Shown here: positions 16,527 through 25,169 of the stretch, one piece after another | Layout: each line of letters begins with the position of its first letter | Numbering within the stretch: the stretch's first letter is position 1 | NCBI RefSeq assembly: GCF_000495795.1 | Contig: NZ_AWGD01000043.1 | Coordinates: 1-61,843, forward strand | Reading direction: 5' to 3' | Source: Asticcacaulis sp. AC460 | Lineage (GTDB): Bacteria; Pseudomonadota; Alphaproteobacteria; Caulobacterales; Caulobacteraceae | DNA length: 61,843 bases | The notes under the pieces: model-generated | The model's database searches: none | What the model saw: the letters and a program-made list of their open reading frames with translations, nothing else | Told to the model about the DNA's origin: nothing | Position numbers and translations under genes: made by a program

Positions 16527-17717
16527 ATGGACCGACGGAGGTTTTGCGCGGGCGCGGCTGCGGTCATGGCTTTCGCGCCGTTGCCGGCCGCGGCGCGGAC
16601 GGCGTTCCGCATGCAGGACCATACGGTGGAAAGGCTGGCCGCGGTCGGGGCGGATGTGCCGGCGTTCGTCGGTGCTTATGTGTCAGGGTTCCGGCCGTCC
16701 ACCAAGATCTGGGGGTATGAGGACGGCGTGATCTGGAGTGGCCTGCTGGCGTTGTATGACGCCACCGGGGACAGGGCGTTTCTGAAGGTGGTCCTGGAGC
16801 ATATGCAGACGCGGGTGGCGGCCGACGGGCGTTTGCCGCACTTTCAGCCCGTGCCGCACAATATCGACATGATCCGGGCCGGCAGCATTCTGTTGCCGCT
16901 GTTTCGCGAGACCGGTGAGGTCCGCTACCGCAAGGCCATGGATACCCAGTTCGCGCCGTTGCGGTTTCATCCGCGCACGCGGTCGGGCAGCTATTGGCAT
17001 AAGGGGCGCTATCCGTGGCAGGTGTGGCTGGACGGGCTGTATATGGGCCAGCCGTTTCAGTTGGACTATGCCAGGGTGACGGGGGAAGCGGCGCTGTTTG
17101 CCGATACGCTGCAGCAGATCCGCACGGTGGAGAAGGTGATGCGTCAGCCGGGGACGGGGCTGTACTATCATGGCTGGGACGAGAGCCGGCAACAGCGCTG
17201 GGCGCAGCCGGACACCGGGTTGTCGCCGAACATCTGGGGCCGGGGGATGGGGTGGTGGCTGTGTGCTTTGGTGGATTGTTATGAGGCGTCGGAGGGGTTT
17301 GATCCGCAGGGGCGGGCGGAGATCGGCCGGATCACCCGTGCGGCGCTGGAGGCTATGCTGGCCGTGCGGTCGCGCGACGGGCTGTGGTATCAGGTCGTCG
17401 ACCAAGGCGGGCGTGACGGCAATTATGAAGAGGCGTCGGCGTCGCTGATGGCGAGTTATGCGCTGTTGAAGGCGGCCAGGCTGGGGGTGGCGGATACGCG
17501 GGCGGCCGGGATGGAGAGTTTGGCGGCCTGTGTCGGGCGGTTTCTGGGGCCTGACGCGTTAAATGGGATCTGCCGTGTGGCTGGGTTGGGCGGGACGCCC
17601 TACCGGGATGGCAGTTACGAGTATTATCTGTCGGAAAAAGTCGTGGCCAATGATCCCAAGGGCGTGGGGCCGTTGTTTATGTCTCTGGGGGAAGCGTTAA
17701 GGTTAGAGGTGGGGTGA
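16527..17717 (+). CDS. Glycoside hydrolase family 105 (unsaturated rhamnogalacturonyl hydrolase)
   Basis: The 396-residue enzyme carries a twin-arginine-type signal (MDRRRFCAGAAAVMAF) and a GH88/GH105 (alpha/alpha)6 barrel. Motifs include IWGYEDGVIWSGLLAL, WQVWLDGLYMGQPF (candidate catalytic Asp about 169), LYYHGWDESR, WGRGMGWW and the late GGTPYRDGSYEYYLSE. The family hydrates and cleaves the unsaturated uronic acid left by pectate or rhamnogalacturonan lyases. It complements the pectinesterase fusion at 4162 though 10 kb away. ATG 16527 was chosen for the Tat signal; the open frame runs back to 16398. It stands alone and is convergent with the pentapeptide gene. Confidence 0.92.
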   Translation: MDRRRFCAGAAAVMAFAPLPAAARTAFRMQDHTVERLAAVGADVPAFVGAYVSGFRPSTKIWGYEDGVIWSGLLALYDATGDRAFLKVVLEHMQTRVAADGRLPHFQPVPHNIDMIRAGSILLPLFRETGEVRYRKAMDTQFAPLRFHPRTRSGSYWHKGRYPWQVWLDGLYMGQPFQLDYARVTGEAALFADTLQQIRTVEKVMRQPGTGLYYHGWDESRQQRWAQPDTGLSPNIWGRGMGWWLCALVDCYEASEGFDPQGRAEIGRITRAALEAMLAVRSRDGLWYQVVDQGGRDGNYEEASASLMASYALLKAARLGVADTRAAGMESLAACVGRFLGPDALNGICRVAGLGGTPYRDGSYEYYLSEKVVANDPKGVGPLFMSLGEALRLEVG

Positions 17718-17753
17718 GAGGTTGGGCAGGCAAGCGGCGACTGGTCTTACCTG

Positions 17754-17803
17754 TACCCCTCCGCCGGCTTCGCCGGCACCTCCCCACTTCGTGGAGAGGA
17801 GGA
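17754..17803. repeat. Intergenic hairpin repeat, family A (copy 5)
   Basis: Same two-hairpin core as at 13542, identical over about 48 bases. It lies between the convergent GH105 and pentapeptide-repeat genes and may end both transcripts. Confidence 0.72.
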
Positions 17804-17824
17804 TGAACAGCGCTGCTTTGCTGC

Positions 17825-19057
17825 TTAGCGTTCGACCAGGGTGTAGTTCGCGCCCTTGTCCTGGACGTGGTCGGTGTCGGCTTCCAGCATCCGCGCCCGT
17901 GTCAGGTCCGCGCCGCGCAGATCGGCATAGGCCAGCACCGCCCGCGACAGGTCCGAGCGCATCAGCCGCCCGCCGCCCAGATCCAGCGGCCCCAGTTTCG
18001 CGCCTTCCAGGCAGGCATGAGTCAGTTGCGCCCCGATCAGGCGGGCGCCGCGCATGTCGGCGCCTTTCAGGTTGCAGCGGCGGAAATCGGCATTGACCAG
18101 GTTGGCGCCCTGGAGCTGGACGCCTTCCATGTCGAGGCCGTAGAAGCACGAGCCTTCGGCATCCAGCGTGGTCAGGAGGCGCCGGCGCAGCTCGCGCACC
18201 AAGCGGAAGTCGGCGTCGGACAGCTTTTGGCGGGCACCCGAAGCGCCGTTCGTCTTCACCCAGGTTTCATGCGTGGCCAGAACCTCTTCGAGAGGCTGGT
18301 CGTCGATGAAGACGCTGATCGGTCCATTTAGCGCGCCGGTGGTGTCGGCGGATTTGAGGTCGACACCGACCAGCTTGGTTTCGACCATGACCGCGCCGCG
18401 CATCGAAGCTCCGGTGACGTCGGCCGAGGACAGGTCGGCGCCGGTCAAGATGGCGCCGTCCATATGGGCGTTGCGCAGCTTGGCCTGGGACATGATCGCC
18501 CCAGCCAGGTTGGCATTGCGGAAGTCGGTCGACATTGCCATGGCGCCGGTCAGGCGTGCGCCCGACAGGTCGGCGCCGCTGAGGATGGCGTAGTCCAGCT
18601 CGCCCGGGCGGCGTTCGTGCTTCATCAGGCGCAGGCCGCGGTCCTCGTCCTTGAAAGCGATCTGGCCCTCGCGCAGGTCGGCGCCGATCAGCGAGGCGGC
18701 CGTCAGGTTGGCGCCGCGCAGGCAGGCGCCGCGCAGGTCGGCCCGGTCGAGGCGGGCAAAGCGCAGATCGGCATTGCGCAGGTCGGAACCGAACAGGTTG
18801 GCGCGGGTAAAGTTGGCGTCGCGCAGGGAGGCGCCGTACAGGCGGGCACCGGTCAGGTTGGCGTCCGACAGGTCGATGCCTTCCAGCTTCATGTCGGTCA
18901 GGTCGATATAGCTGAGATTGGCCAGGCGGCCGCCGGGCTTGCCCATCTTGAACCAGACATGCAGGTTCAGGATGTTGTGCAGCGACGTCTTGTCGAGCAT
19001 CTGAAGTGTAGCGGCTGTCATGGGCGCGCGACCAGGGCGGGTTAGAGTCAAATGCAC
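17825..19057 (-). CDS. Pentapeptide-repeat protein
   Basis: About 410 residues, most of them A(D/N)LXX pentapeptide repeats, in two blocks (about residues 45-235 and 305-400) separated by a non-repeat linker near ISVFIDDQPLEEVLATHETW. Each block forms a right-handed quadrilateral beta-helix. Clear runs are LSDANLTGARLYGASLRDAN and LRGACLRGANLTAASLIGAD. The N-terminal MLDKTSLHNILNLHVWFKMG resembles a short helical lead seen in related proteins. The function is unknown; some members protect DNA gyrase, but nothing here shows that. Starts at 19057, 19021 and 19000 are all possible, with no strong ribosome site at any of them. Confidence 0.88.
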   Translation of the reverse strand: MHLTLTRPGRAPMTAATLQMLDKTSLHNILNLHVWFKMGKPGGRLANLSYIDLTDMKLEGIDLSDANLTGARLYGASLRDANFTRANLFGSDLRNADLRFARLDRADLRGACLRGANLTAASLIGADLREGQIAFKDEDRGLRLMKHERRPGELDYAILSGADLSGARLTGAMAMSTDFRNANLAGAIMSQAKLRNAHMDGAILTGADLSSADVTGASMRGAVMVETKLVGVDLKSADTTGALNGPISVFIDDQPLEEVLATHETWVKTNGASGARQKLSDADFRLVRELRRRLLTTLDAEGSCFYGLDMEGVQLQGANLVNADFRRCNLKGADMRGARLIGAQLTHACLEGAKLGPLDLGGGRLMRSDLSRAVLAYADLRGADLTRARMLEADTDHVQDKGANYTLVER

Positions 19058-19155
19058 GGAAACAGAAACAGGCTTAACAAACTATCCCGCTGGTATAGGT
19101 GCACTGCAATATGGTTGCAAGCGTTTGTGAAAACGTTTGCCTTGGAAAGTAGAGG

Positions 19156-19638
19156 TCAGTTATGGCCGCGACAGGCGCCGCACAGTCCGCGGGCTTCCAG
19201 GGTGATGTGCTTGATCTGGAAATGCGACCGCGCCGCGCTGGCCTCGATGTCGGCGGTGTTGGGGATGGCGATCTCGACGCTCTGGCCGCAGCATTCGCAG
19301 AGCAGGAAGCCTGCCGTGTGGGCGTGGTCGCGGGTGTGGCAGGCGACAAAGGCGTTCAGGCTTTCGATGCGGTGGATCAGGCCCATCTGCTCCAGGAAGC
19401 CGAGCGCGCGATAAACCGTGGGCGGTTTGGCGGCGCCTTCCGGATGAAAGCGGTCGATGACGTCATAGGCCTTGATCGGGCCGCTGGCCTCGAGAATCAG
19501 TTCGTAGGTGCGCAGGCGCGACGTGGTCATGCGCTCGCCGGCGTCGGCGCACAGAGCCTCGGCTTCGGCCAGGCGCGAGGCCTTGGTGTCGGCCGTCAGG
19601 CCGTGGTGATGATCGTGGTGGTCGCAGGCGTGACTCAT
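19156..19638 (-). CDS. zur: Zinc uptake regulator Zur (Fur family)
   Basis: The 160-residue regulator starts with a His-rich tail (MSHACDHHDHHHG), then a Fur winged helix (MTTSRLRTYELILEASGPIK, KPPTVYRALGFLEQMGLIHR) and a dimerisation domain with HTRDHAHTAGFLLCECCGQS and the second Cys pair in LCGACRGHN, which together bind structural zinc. The wide Cys spacing and missing regulatory features of iron-type Fur favour Zur. Two Zur-like boxes precede the TonB receptor at 20853, 1.2 kb away. The open frame extends to 19722 but start 19638 fits the family. Confidence 0.9.
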   Translation of the reverse strand: MSHACDHHDHHHGLTADTKASRLAEAEALCADAGERMTTSRLRTYELILEASGPIKAYDVIDRFHPEGAAKPPTVYRALGFLEQMGLIHRIESLNAFVACHTRDHAHTAGFLLCECCGQSVEIAIPNTADIEASAARSHFQIKHITLEARGLCGACRGHN

Positions 19639-20097
19639 GTGCACAAGGTAGGATGACTTGAGCGTTTGCGCAACCGATGGCAAACTATACCGTAGCGCGA
19701 GTGATAATGACAACGCTGACATCGTTGTAACTGCGTTATGTTAACGGTAACACGTTTCGGGCCAGTTGGTGCATGGCTCTTATGGCATATTTATAAATTG
19801 TCGAAGGAGATTTACGGGTAGTGATCGATTGCAATTGTCCGACCTAACGCAGTTGCGGCATCACGTGAAAGTATATTGCTGTATTTTTGTTTTGCGATTA
19901 CATTGGGAAGTATAACAGGGATAAATTCCTAAATAAAACGTCTTATAGAATTAAGACATGTATCGGTGAGTCGAGATAGCGTTAACCTTTTGTTAAATAT
20001 ATATCGAAGGTTGCAGCTACAACACGTTGTCCGGGCCATCCACGAGATGGAAGAATGCCGCCGTCGGCCGGGGTAACACCTATAAGTGGAGGACCCC
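19639..20097. other. AT-rich intergenic region between zur and the response regulator
   Basis: This 459-base region is distinctly AT-rich from about 19760 to 20030. It holds the promoters of zur (minus) and the response regulator (plus). A short inverted repeat TGTTA-acgg-TAACA lies at 19739-19752. No open frame with credible coding signal was found. Confidence 0.5.
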
Positions 20098-20640
20098 ATG
20101 GGAGACGATCTTTCCTATTCGGTGAGGCAGGCCATGCCGAGTTTTCATCCGGCGGCCGGTTTTGCCAGGCGCGCCAGCCCCCTGCGACCGGCGCGCGTAC
20201 TTCTAGTCGACGATTCACGCGGCGACCTTCTGCTGGCCAAGCGGTGCCTTCTGGGCCGCTCAGGCCTGGGCTGCGAACTGGTGACGGCCCAGTCCAGCGA
20301 CGAGGCGCTGGATATCATGTTGCGCGCCCACGCCCGCGCCCAGCCGATCGACCTGGTCCTGCTGGACATCAACATGCCGCAGCATGACGGTTTCGTGCTG
20401 CTGGATCATATTCGCGGTCATGTCAGTCTGAGGCGGACCCCCGCCATCATGTGCACCGGCTCGACCCACGACCTCGACCGCAGCCATGCCCGGCTGCTGG
20501 GGGCTGTGGGCTATATCGTCAAGCCGGCGTCGCTGGAAGGTATCCGCGGCGTGCTGGAAAGCCTGCCGTTGTTCGATGTTGAAGAGGATGAGGACGGGCT
20601 GAGGCTGATGACCATAGCGCCGGACTACTGGCCCGCTTGA
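20098..20640 (+). CDS. Single-domain (CheY-like) response regulator
   Basis: The 180-residue protein consists of a 30-residue lead, one receiver domain and a short acidic tail. The acidic pair (VLLVDDSRGD, Asp38/39), phosphoacceptor Asp90 (LLDINMPQHDGF), Thr120 (IMCTGS) and Lys142 (YIVKPAS) are all present, so it should be phosphorylated. There is no output domain, so it may act by protein contact. No histidine kinase is near. ATG 20098 follows GGAGG; the GTG at 20086 overlaps that site and was rejected. Confidence 0.9.
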   Translation: MGDDLSYSVRQAMPSFHPAAGFARRASPLRPARVLLVDDSRGDLLLAKRCLLGRSGLGCELVTAQSSDEALDIMLRAHARAQPIDLVLLDINMPQHDGFVLLDHIRGHVSLRRTPAIMCTGSTHDLDRSHARLLGAVGYIVKPASLEGIRGVLESLPLFDVEEDEDGLRLMTIAPDYWPA

Positions 20641-20690
20641 CGTTACCGGCAGTCCGGACGAATTAGTCGACTTGGCTCTGACAGCAAGAA

Positions 20691-20740
20691 TACCCCTCCA
20701 CCGCTCCGCGGTCCCCCTCCCCACAGAGTGGGGAGGAGAA
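20691..20740. repeat. Intergenic hairpin repeat, family A (copy 6)
   Basis: It has the hairpins ACCGC-tcc-GCGGT and CCTCCCCAC-aga-GTGGGGAGG. Compared with copy 2 (10326), the second stem changes T-A to C-G on both sides, a compensatory change. It sits between the response regulator and the zinc receptor promoter. Confidence 0.72.
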
Positions 20741-20774
20741 GTAAGTGCCGCGTTTTTGGAGAATTTTTGCGATA

Positions 20775-20789
20775 TGTAATATTATAACA
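20775..20789. promoter_or_regulatory. Zur-type box 1
   Basis: TGTAATATTATAACA matches the dyad pattern TGTTATA-n-TATAACA of Zur boxes with one arm mismatch. It lies 64 bases before the receptor start. Confidence 0.72.
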
Positions 20790-20809
20790 AAAGCGCTTGA
20801 CGGCGTGGA

Positions 20810-20824
20810 TGTTATTACATAACA
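20810..20824. promoter_or_regulatory. Zur-type box 2
   Basis: TGTTATTACATAACA is a second near-perfect 15-base dyad, 35 bases downstream of the first (centre to centre) and 28 bases before the receptor start, in a position to block RNA polymerase. Confidence 0.72.
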
Positions 20825-20852
20825 CATGTGCATCGCAGCATTCGAGGCCGCC

Positions 20853-22823
20853 ATGCACTTCCGAACCCTTTTGTTTTCCAGCCTGTCCCTCCTGGCCCTG
20901 GCTACCGCCGTTCATGCTGAAGATTTGGCTGAAGCGCCGCAGGACAGCCAGGAAGAGGTCGTCATCACCGGTAGCGGCTACCGCGTCACCAAGGACGCCG
21001 TCATGTCGCACGTCGATGTCATGACCCGCGCCGAGCTGGGGCAAAAGCCCGCCGGCGGGATCGGTGACACACTGGCTTACCGTCCCGGTATCCGCTCGTC
21101 CGGGTTCGCGCCCGGCGCCAGCCGGCCCGTTATCCGCGGGTTGGAAGGGTTTCGGGTTCTGGTCCTGAACAACGGCATGGGGGCGGTCGACGTGTCGTCG
21201 CTGTCGCCCGATCATGCGGTTGCGACCTCGCCGACCGAGGCCAAACGCATCGAGGTGCTGCGCGGGCCGTCGGCCCTGGCCTATGGCGGCAATGCCATCG
21301 GCGGGGTGGTCAATATTGTCGACGACCGTATCCCCAGCCAGGCGGCGCTGAAGCCCGTCGAAGGCACGTTGACCGCCCAGGCGTCCAGCGTCGATCAGGG
21401 TTTGCAGGGATCGTTGAACCTCAAGACCGGGACGGGGCCGTGGGTCTTTACCGTGGATGCCTTCAAGCGTACGTCGGAGGATTACGACACGCCGGTGGCG
21501 CCGTCGCTGGATCCGGCCGACACGCGCACGCGCCAGACCAATTCGGCCACCGACATGCGCAATCTGGGCGCTGGCGTCAGCTATATCGGCGATAAGGGCT
21601 ATGGCGGCTTGAGCTACAAGACCACGGATTACACCTACGGCGTGGCGGTCAATGACGCGGTCGAGATCGACCTGCACCAGGCGCGGTGGGACGCGCGCGG
21701 CCAGGTGGCGGTAAACCTGGCCGGGTTCAACCGGCTGGATGCGGCGGTCGGCTATTCCGATTATCACCACGCCGAGATCGAGGACGGCGAGATCGGCACG
21801 CAGTTCTTTTCGAAGGGCAGCGAGGCGCGCTTCGCCCTGGTCCGCGACAGTGTCGGCAAGGTCAGCGGCACCTTGGGCGTGTCGGGCTTCGACCGCGACT
21901 TCCAGGCGGTGGGGGGCGAGGCCTTCGTGCCGTCGACCCGGACATCGCAGGCCGGGCTCTTTACGCAGTATCGTTACGACGCCGGCGTCTGGGGCATCGA
22001 GGGCGGGGTGAGGGTGGACCGGACGTCGATTAGCGCCGATGGCTTCGACCGCGATTTCGATGCTGTGTCGGCTTCGGTTGGCGGGTTCTACCGGCCCAAC
22101 GATCATGGCTTTATCGGCCTGGCTCTGACACGGGCCGAGCGGGCGCCGTCGGAAGTCGAACTTCTGGCCGACGGGCCGCACGAAGGGACGGGCGAATATG
22201 TGATCGGCGATGCCGGTTTCCGCATCGAGACGGGTTCGTCGCTGGAGCTGACCGGGCACTGGCTGATCGATCACGACAACCGGTTCGCGGTCGATGCCCA
22301 CGTTTTCGCCAGCCGGTTTGATCACTTTATCGACCTGCGCCCGACGGGTGCGGAAGAAGATGGCTTGCCGGTATTCCAGTATGTGCAGACCGATGCCGAT
22401 CTGTACGGGCTGGAGCTGGAGGCGTCGACGCGGCTGTTCGACTGGCGCGGCCAGACGGTGCGGATGGAGGCGGCCTATGACTATGTCCACGGCGAAACCG
22501 GTCTGGGGCCGGTGGTGCGGTTGCCGCCACAGGCCCTGACCGTGAAGCTGGAAAGCGCCGGGCCGCGGTGGAAGTCGCATCTCGAGGTCCGCGGCGTCGC
22601 CGATCGTGACGCTGAGCTGGGCGATTTCGAGACGGCGACACAGGGGTATGTTACCGTCAACCTGTTCACCTCGTACAAGCTGTCGTCGCTGTCGGGCGCC
22701 ACGGTCTATGCCGAGGTGCGCAACTTGACCGACGCCGAAATGCGCGAGGCGACCTCGGCGACCAAGGACCTGGTGGTTGGGCCGGGACGGAATGTGCGGG
22801 CGGGGCTGGTGTGGAACTTTTGA
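20853..22823 (+). CDS. ZnuD-like TonB-dependent receptor (zinc uptake)
   Basis: This 656-residue outer-membrane receptor has a signal peptide (MHFRTLLFSSLSLLALATA), a TonB box near EEVVITGSG, a plug (RPVIRGLEGFRVLVLNNGMG, EVLRGPSALAYGGNAIGGVV) and a barrel ending VRAGLVWNF with a terminal Phe. Length and plug motifs match the ZnuD branch of TonB receptors. Two Zur-type boxes just upstream make zinc or a zinc complex the likely substrate, induced when zinc is scarce. I chose ATG 20853 for the signal peptide; the open frame begins at 20826 inside the region next to box 2. Confidence 0.88.
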   Translation: MHFRTLLFSSLSLLALATAVHAEDLAEAPQDSQEEVVITGSGYRVTKDAVMSHVDVMTRAELGQKPAGGIGDTLAYRPGIRSSGFAPGASRPVIRGLEGFRVLVLNNGMGAVDVSSLSPDHAVATSPTEAKRIEVLRGPSALAYGGNAIGGVVNIVDDRIPSQAALKPVEGTLTAQASSVDQGLQGSLNLKTGTGPWVFTVDAFKRTSEDYDTPVAPSLDPADTRTRQTNSATDMRNLGAGVSYIGDKGYGGLSYKTTDYTYGVAVNDAVEIDLHQARWDARGQVAVNLAGFNRLDAAVGYSDYHHAEIEDGEIGTQFFSKGSEARFALVRDSVGKVSGTLGVSGFDRDFQAVGGEAFVPSTRTSQAGLFTQYRYDAGVWGIEGGVRVDRTSISADGFDRDFDAVSASVGGFYRPNDHGFIGLALTRAERAPSEVELLADGPHEGTGEYVIGDAGFRIETGSSLELTGHWLIDHDNRFAVDAHVFASRFDHFIDLRPTGAEEDGLPVFQYVQTDADLYGLELEASTRLFDWRGQTVRMEAAYDYVHGETGLGPVVRLPPQALTVKLESAGPRWKSHLEVRGVADRDAELGDFETATQGYVTVNLFTSYKLSSLSGATVYAEVRNLTDAEMREATSATKDLVVGPGRNVRAGLVWNF

Positions 22824-22959
22824 GCCATTCCGGCACGGTTTTCGCTTGGCCCATACACAAAATCGCGACGGGTTCGCTTATTGTGTTACGCGACTTGCCC
22901 ATGGCTGGCGCTTAGGCTAGAAGCGAGGCTCATTTTTTAACCCAGCCTACTTGGTAACC

Positions 22960-23748
22960 ATGGCCGAACAACAAAACAACGACGCCGTACTGACCGGAAA
23001 CGTCCTTTTCTACAAGTCGCCCGAACCGCTGAACCCGGACGTTCACGGCGCGCTGGGCATCAGCGCGATCCCGTCGCCGCACAGCTTCGTCGCCGAAACC
23101 AATGTGGTGCCGCTGACCGTGTCGGAATTCCCGGCCGCGTCGCTGAGCTACCCGATCGTGTTCATCGGTGAGAACTACATGCCGGTGGCCGCCATGGGCC
23201 TGTCGGCCGGCCAGAACGTGTTCGTGTCGCCGGAAGGCGTCTTCAAGTCGGACAGCTACCTGCCCGCGTTCGCCCGCCGCTATCCGTTCGTCTTCGCCAA
23301 TGACGAAGGCCAGGAGCGCATGATCCTGTGCGTCGATACCTCGGCGCCGATGGTCAAGGCTTCCAATCCGGATGTGCCGTTCTTCGAAAACGGCAAGGCC
23401 ACGCCGTACGTCGAAAACGCCATGCAGTTCTGCTCGGACTTCGAAACCGAGCGTCGCCGTACCGAGAGCTTTGTCGGCCTGCTGCGCGAGCTGAACCTGC
23501 TGGCGCCGCGCGAAACCCTGTACCGCCCGCAAAATTCGGACGGCACCCCGGGCGAGCCGCAGAAGATCGCCGAATATTTCGCCGTCGACGACAAGGTTCT
23601 GAACGAGCTGTCGCCCGAAAAGCTGGCCGAGCTGCGCGACAACGGCGCCCTGACACATATCTATGCACACCTGAACTCGCTGCTGGCCTGGGACAAGCTG
23701 ATCGCCCTGACCATCGAGCGCAACCAGGCGCCGGTTGCCGTCAACTAA
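22960..23748 (+). CDS. SapC-family protein
   Basis: The 262-residue protein matches the SapC family: IPSPHSFVAETNVVPLTVSE, FPAASLSYPIVFIGENYMPV, SDSYLPAFARRYPFVFAND and the C-terminal YAHLNSLLAWDKLIALTIER. The family is named after a Campylobacter S-layer-associated protein, but members in Caulobacterales and sphingomonads often sit near TonB receptors and their role is not established. No signal peptide is visible. ATG 22960 is preferred over the TTG at 22951. A strong terminator follows 25 bases later, so it is a single-gene unit or the end of one. Confidence 0.92.
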   Translation: MAEQQNNDAVLTGNVLFYKSPEPLNPDVHGALGISAIPSPHSFVAETNVVPLTVSEFPAASLSYPIVFIGENYMPVAAMGLSAGQNVFVSPEGVFKSDSYLPAFARRYPFVFANDEGQERMILCVDTSAPMVKASNPDVPFFENGKATPYVENAMQFCSDFETERRRTESFVGLLRELNLLAPRETLYRPQNSDGTPGEPQKIAEYFAVDDKVLNELSPEKLAELRDNGALTHIYAHLNSLLAWDKLIALTIERNQAPVAVN

Positions 23749-23772
23749 GGTTGGCGACGGTTTGAGATGAAG

Positions 23773-23802
23773 AAAAGCCCCGGAGCGATCCGGGGCTTTT
23801 TT
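23773..23802 (+). terminator. Rho-independent terminator after sapC-family gene
   Basis: AAAAGCCCCGG-agcgat-CCGGGGCTTTTTT is a perfect GC-rich stem followed by six Ts; the A-run on the left makes it usable on both strands. Confidence 0.93.
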
Positions 23803-23940
23803 GCTGGCGGTGTGGTGTCATCATGGCTGTCGCGACGCCTGGCCTCCTTATCCGTTCCGCACACGGCAAACTCGGGGGTTTTAAAGGCCTCCAAGTTGGT
23901 TTAAGCCGAACGAAAGAGCCAGCCGCTATCGGAGACCTGT

Positions 23941-24960
23941 TTGACAAATCCTACGATCGTCGAAGTGGCCAGGCTTGCCGGTGTTTCGATCACTACGGTG
24001 TCCCGATGCCTGAATGCTCCCGACAAGGTCGGCAAGAAGACCCTCGCCAAGGTGCGAAAAGTCATTCATGACATCAATTTCAGCCCCAATGTCCTGGCCC
24101 AGAGTTTTCGCCGCGGGCGGACCAATATCATCCTGGTCGTCGTCCATGAGATCGGGAGCTGGCTGTTTGCCGACATTCTGGAAGGGATCCGCGCTGTCGT
24201 CGACGGGCGCTATTCGATCATCCTGACCGAGTCGCGTCCGGACGTGACGGAAAACGGCACCTTCATCGACATGCTGGTGGCCAGGCAGGTCGAGGGCGTG
24301 ATTCTGCTGTGCTCACCGCTGCCGTTCAGCCGCAAACTGATCGAACTCGCCAAGTCGAAACCCCTGCCGATCGTCATCGGTCTGGAGCCGGTCAGCGACG
24401 ACCTGGGGCAGTTCCCAAGCGTGCACATCGACAATCACCAGGCCGCCTACGATGCCACCCAGTATCTGATCCGCCTGGGCCATGTTGAGATCCTGTTTGT
24501 GTCCGGCCCGAAGAATTCCTACGTCACCAAGGATCGGGAACTGGGGTTCATTGCGGCGATGCGCGATGCCGGGCTTGGTATGGACGGCGACCGGGTGATC
24601 CATTCCGATCTCAGCGCGAACGGCGGCATCAACAGCGCCATTGAAATCCTGGCGCGTCCGACGCGGCCGTCGGCCATCTTCTGCGCCAATGATGATGTCG
24701 CCATGGGGGTGATGAGTGTCGCCGCAAAGCGCGGGCTTCGCGTGCCCGAAGACCTGTCGGTCATGGGGTTCGATGACACGCGCTACGCCGCTCTGACCAA
24801 TCCGGCCCTGTCCACCGTGTTGCAGCCGGCGCGCGATATCGGGGTGAAGGCCGCACAGAAGCTGCTGCAGGCGATCGAGCGGCCCGACGACGATGCGCCC
24901 AGAACAGAAATCCTGCCCCACCGCATCGTTGTTCGCGATTCGACCGCGCTTCGGCGCTAG
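23941..24960 (+). CDS. LacI-family repressor of the glucan locus
   Basis: The 339-residue regulator starts at TTG 23941, nine bases after GGAGA, giving TNPTIVEVARLAGVSITTVS as a canonical LacI headpiece followed by the hinge NVLAQSFRRGRTN. The periplasmic-binding-like effector domain includes FCANDDVAMGVMSVAAKRGL and VMGFDDTRYAALTNPALSTV. It precedes the aldo/keto reductase, GH3 and GH5 genes; the palindromes at 26291 and 26389 (TGGTAACGTT type) are its best candidate operators. Effector is probably a sugar, identity unknown. Confidence 0.92.
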   Translation: MTNPTIVEVARLAGVSITTVSRCLNAPDKVGKKTLAKVRKVIHDINFSPNVLAQSFRRGRTNIILVVVHEIGSWLFADILEGIRAVVDGRYSIILTESRPDVTENGTFIDMLVARQVEGVILLCSPLPFSRKLIELAKSKPLPIVIGLEPVSDDLGQFPSVHIDNHQAAYDATQYLIRLGHVEILFVSGPKNSYVTKDRELGFIAAMRDAGLGMDGDRVIHSDLSANGGINSAIEILARPTRPSAIFCANDDVAMGVMSVAAKRGLRVPEDLSVMGFDDTRYAALTNPALSTVLQPARDIGVKAAQKLLQAIERPDDDAPRTEILPHRIVVRDSTALRR

Positions 24961-25162
24961 AGCGAGATGCGTTTTGGTAGAGTCAAAACGCCGCTCTAGA
25001 TCTTTGTTTTGACGCGCAATTTATCCGAAAAGTGCTGCACACTTTATCGGATTGCGCTCTGGAGCGAGATGCGTTTTGCTAGAGTCAAAACGCCGCTCCA
25101 GATCTCTGTTTTGACGCGCAAATTATCCGAAAAGTGCGGCACACCTTATCGGATTGCGCTTA
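24957..25162. repeat. Tandem pair of family B hairpin repeats
   Basis: Two roughly 100-base copies in tandem. Each has an outer stem (AGAGCG/CGCTCT in copy 1, GGAGCG/CGCTCC in copy 2), an inner stem GCGTTTT/AAAACGC, and a second hairpin ATCCGAAAAGTG/CACTTTATCGGAT. The outer stem change A-T to G-C between copies is compensatory. Related elements lie at 35494 and 40826. The pair is between convergent genes. Confidence 0.75.
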
Positions 25163-25169
25163 AGCCCCG

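Noticed and set aside
19128..19141. TGAAAACGTTTGCC before the pentapeptide gene as a third LacI operator
   Set aside because: The left half matches operator 26389 but the right half does not, and the gene has no link to sugar use.
19739..19752. TGTTA-acgg-TAACA upstream of zur as a Zur box
   Set aside because: Spacing is one base shorter than the boxes at 20775 and 20810 and it lies about 100 bases from the start; evidence is too weak.
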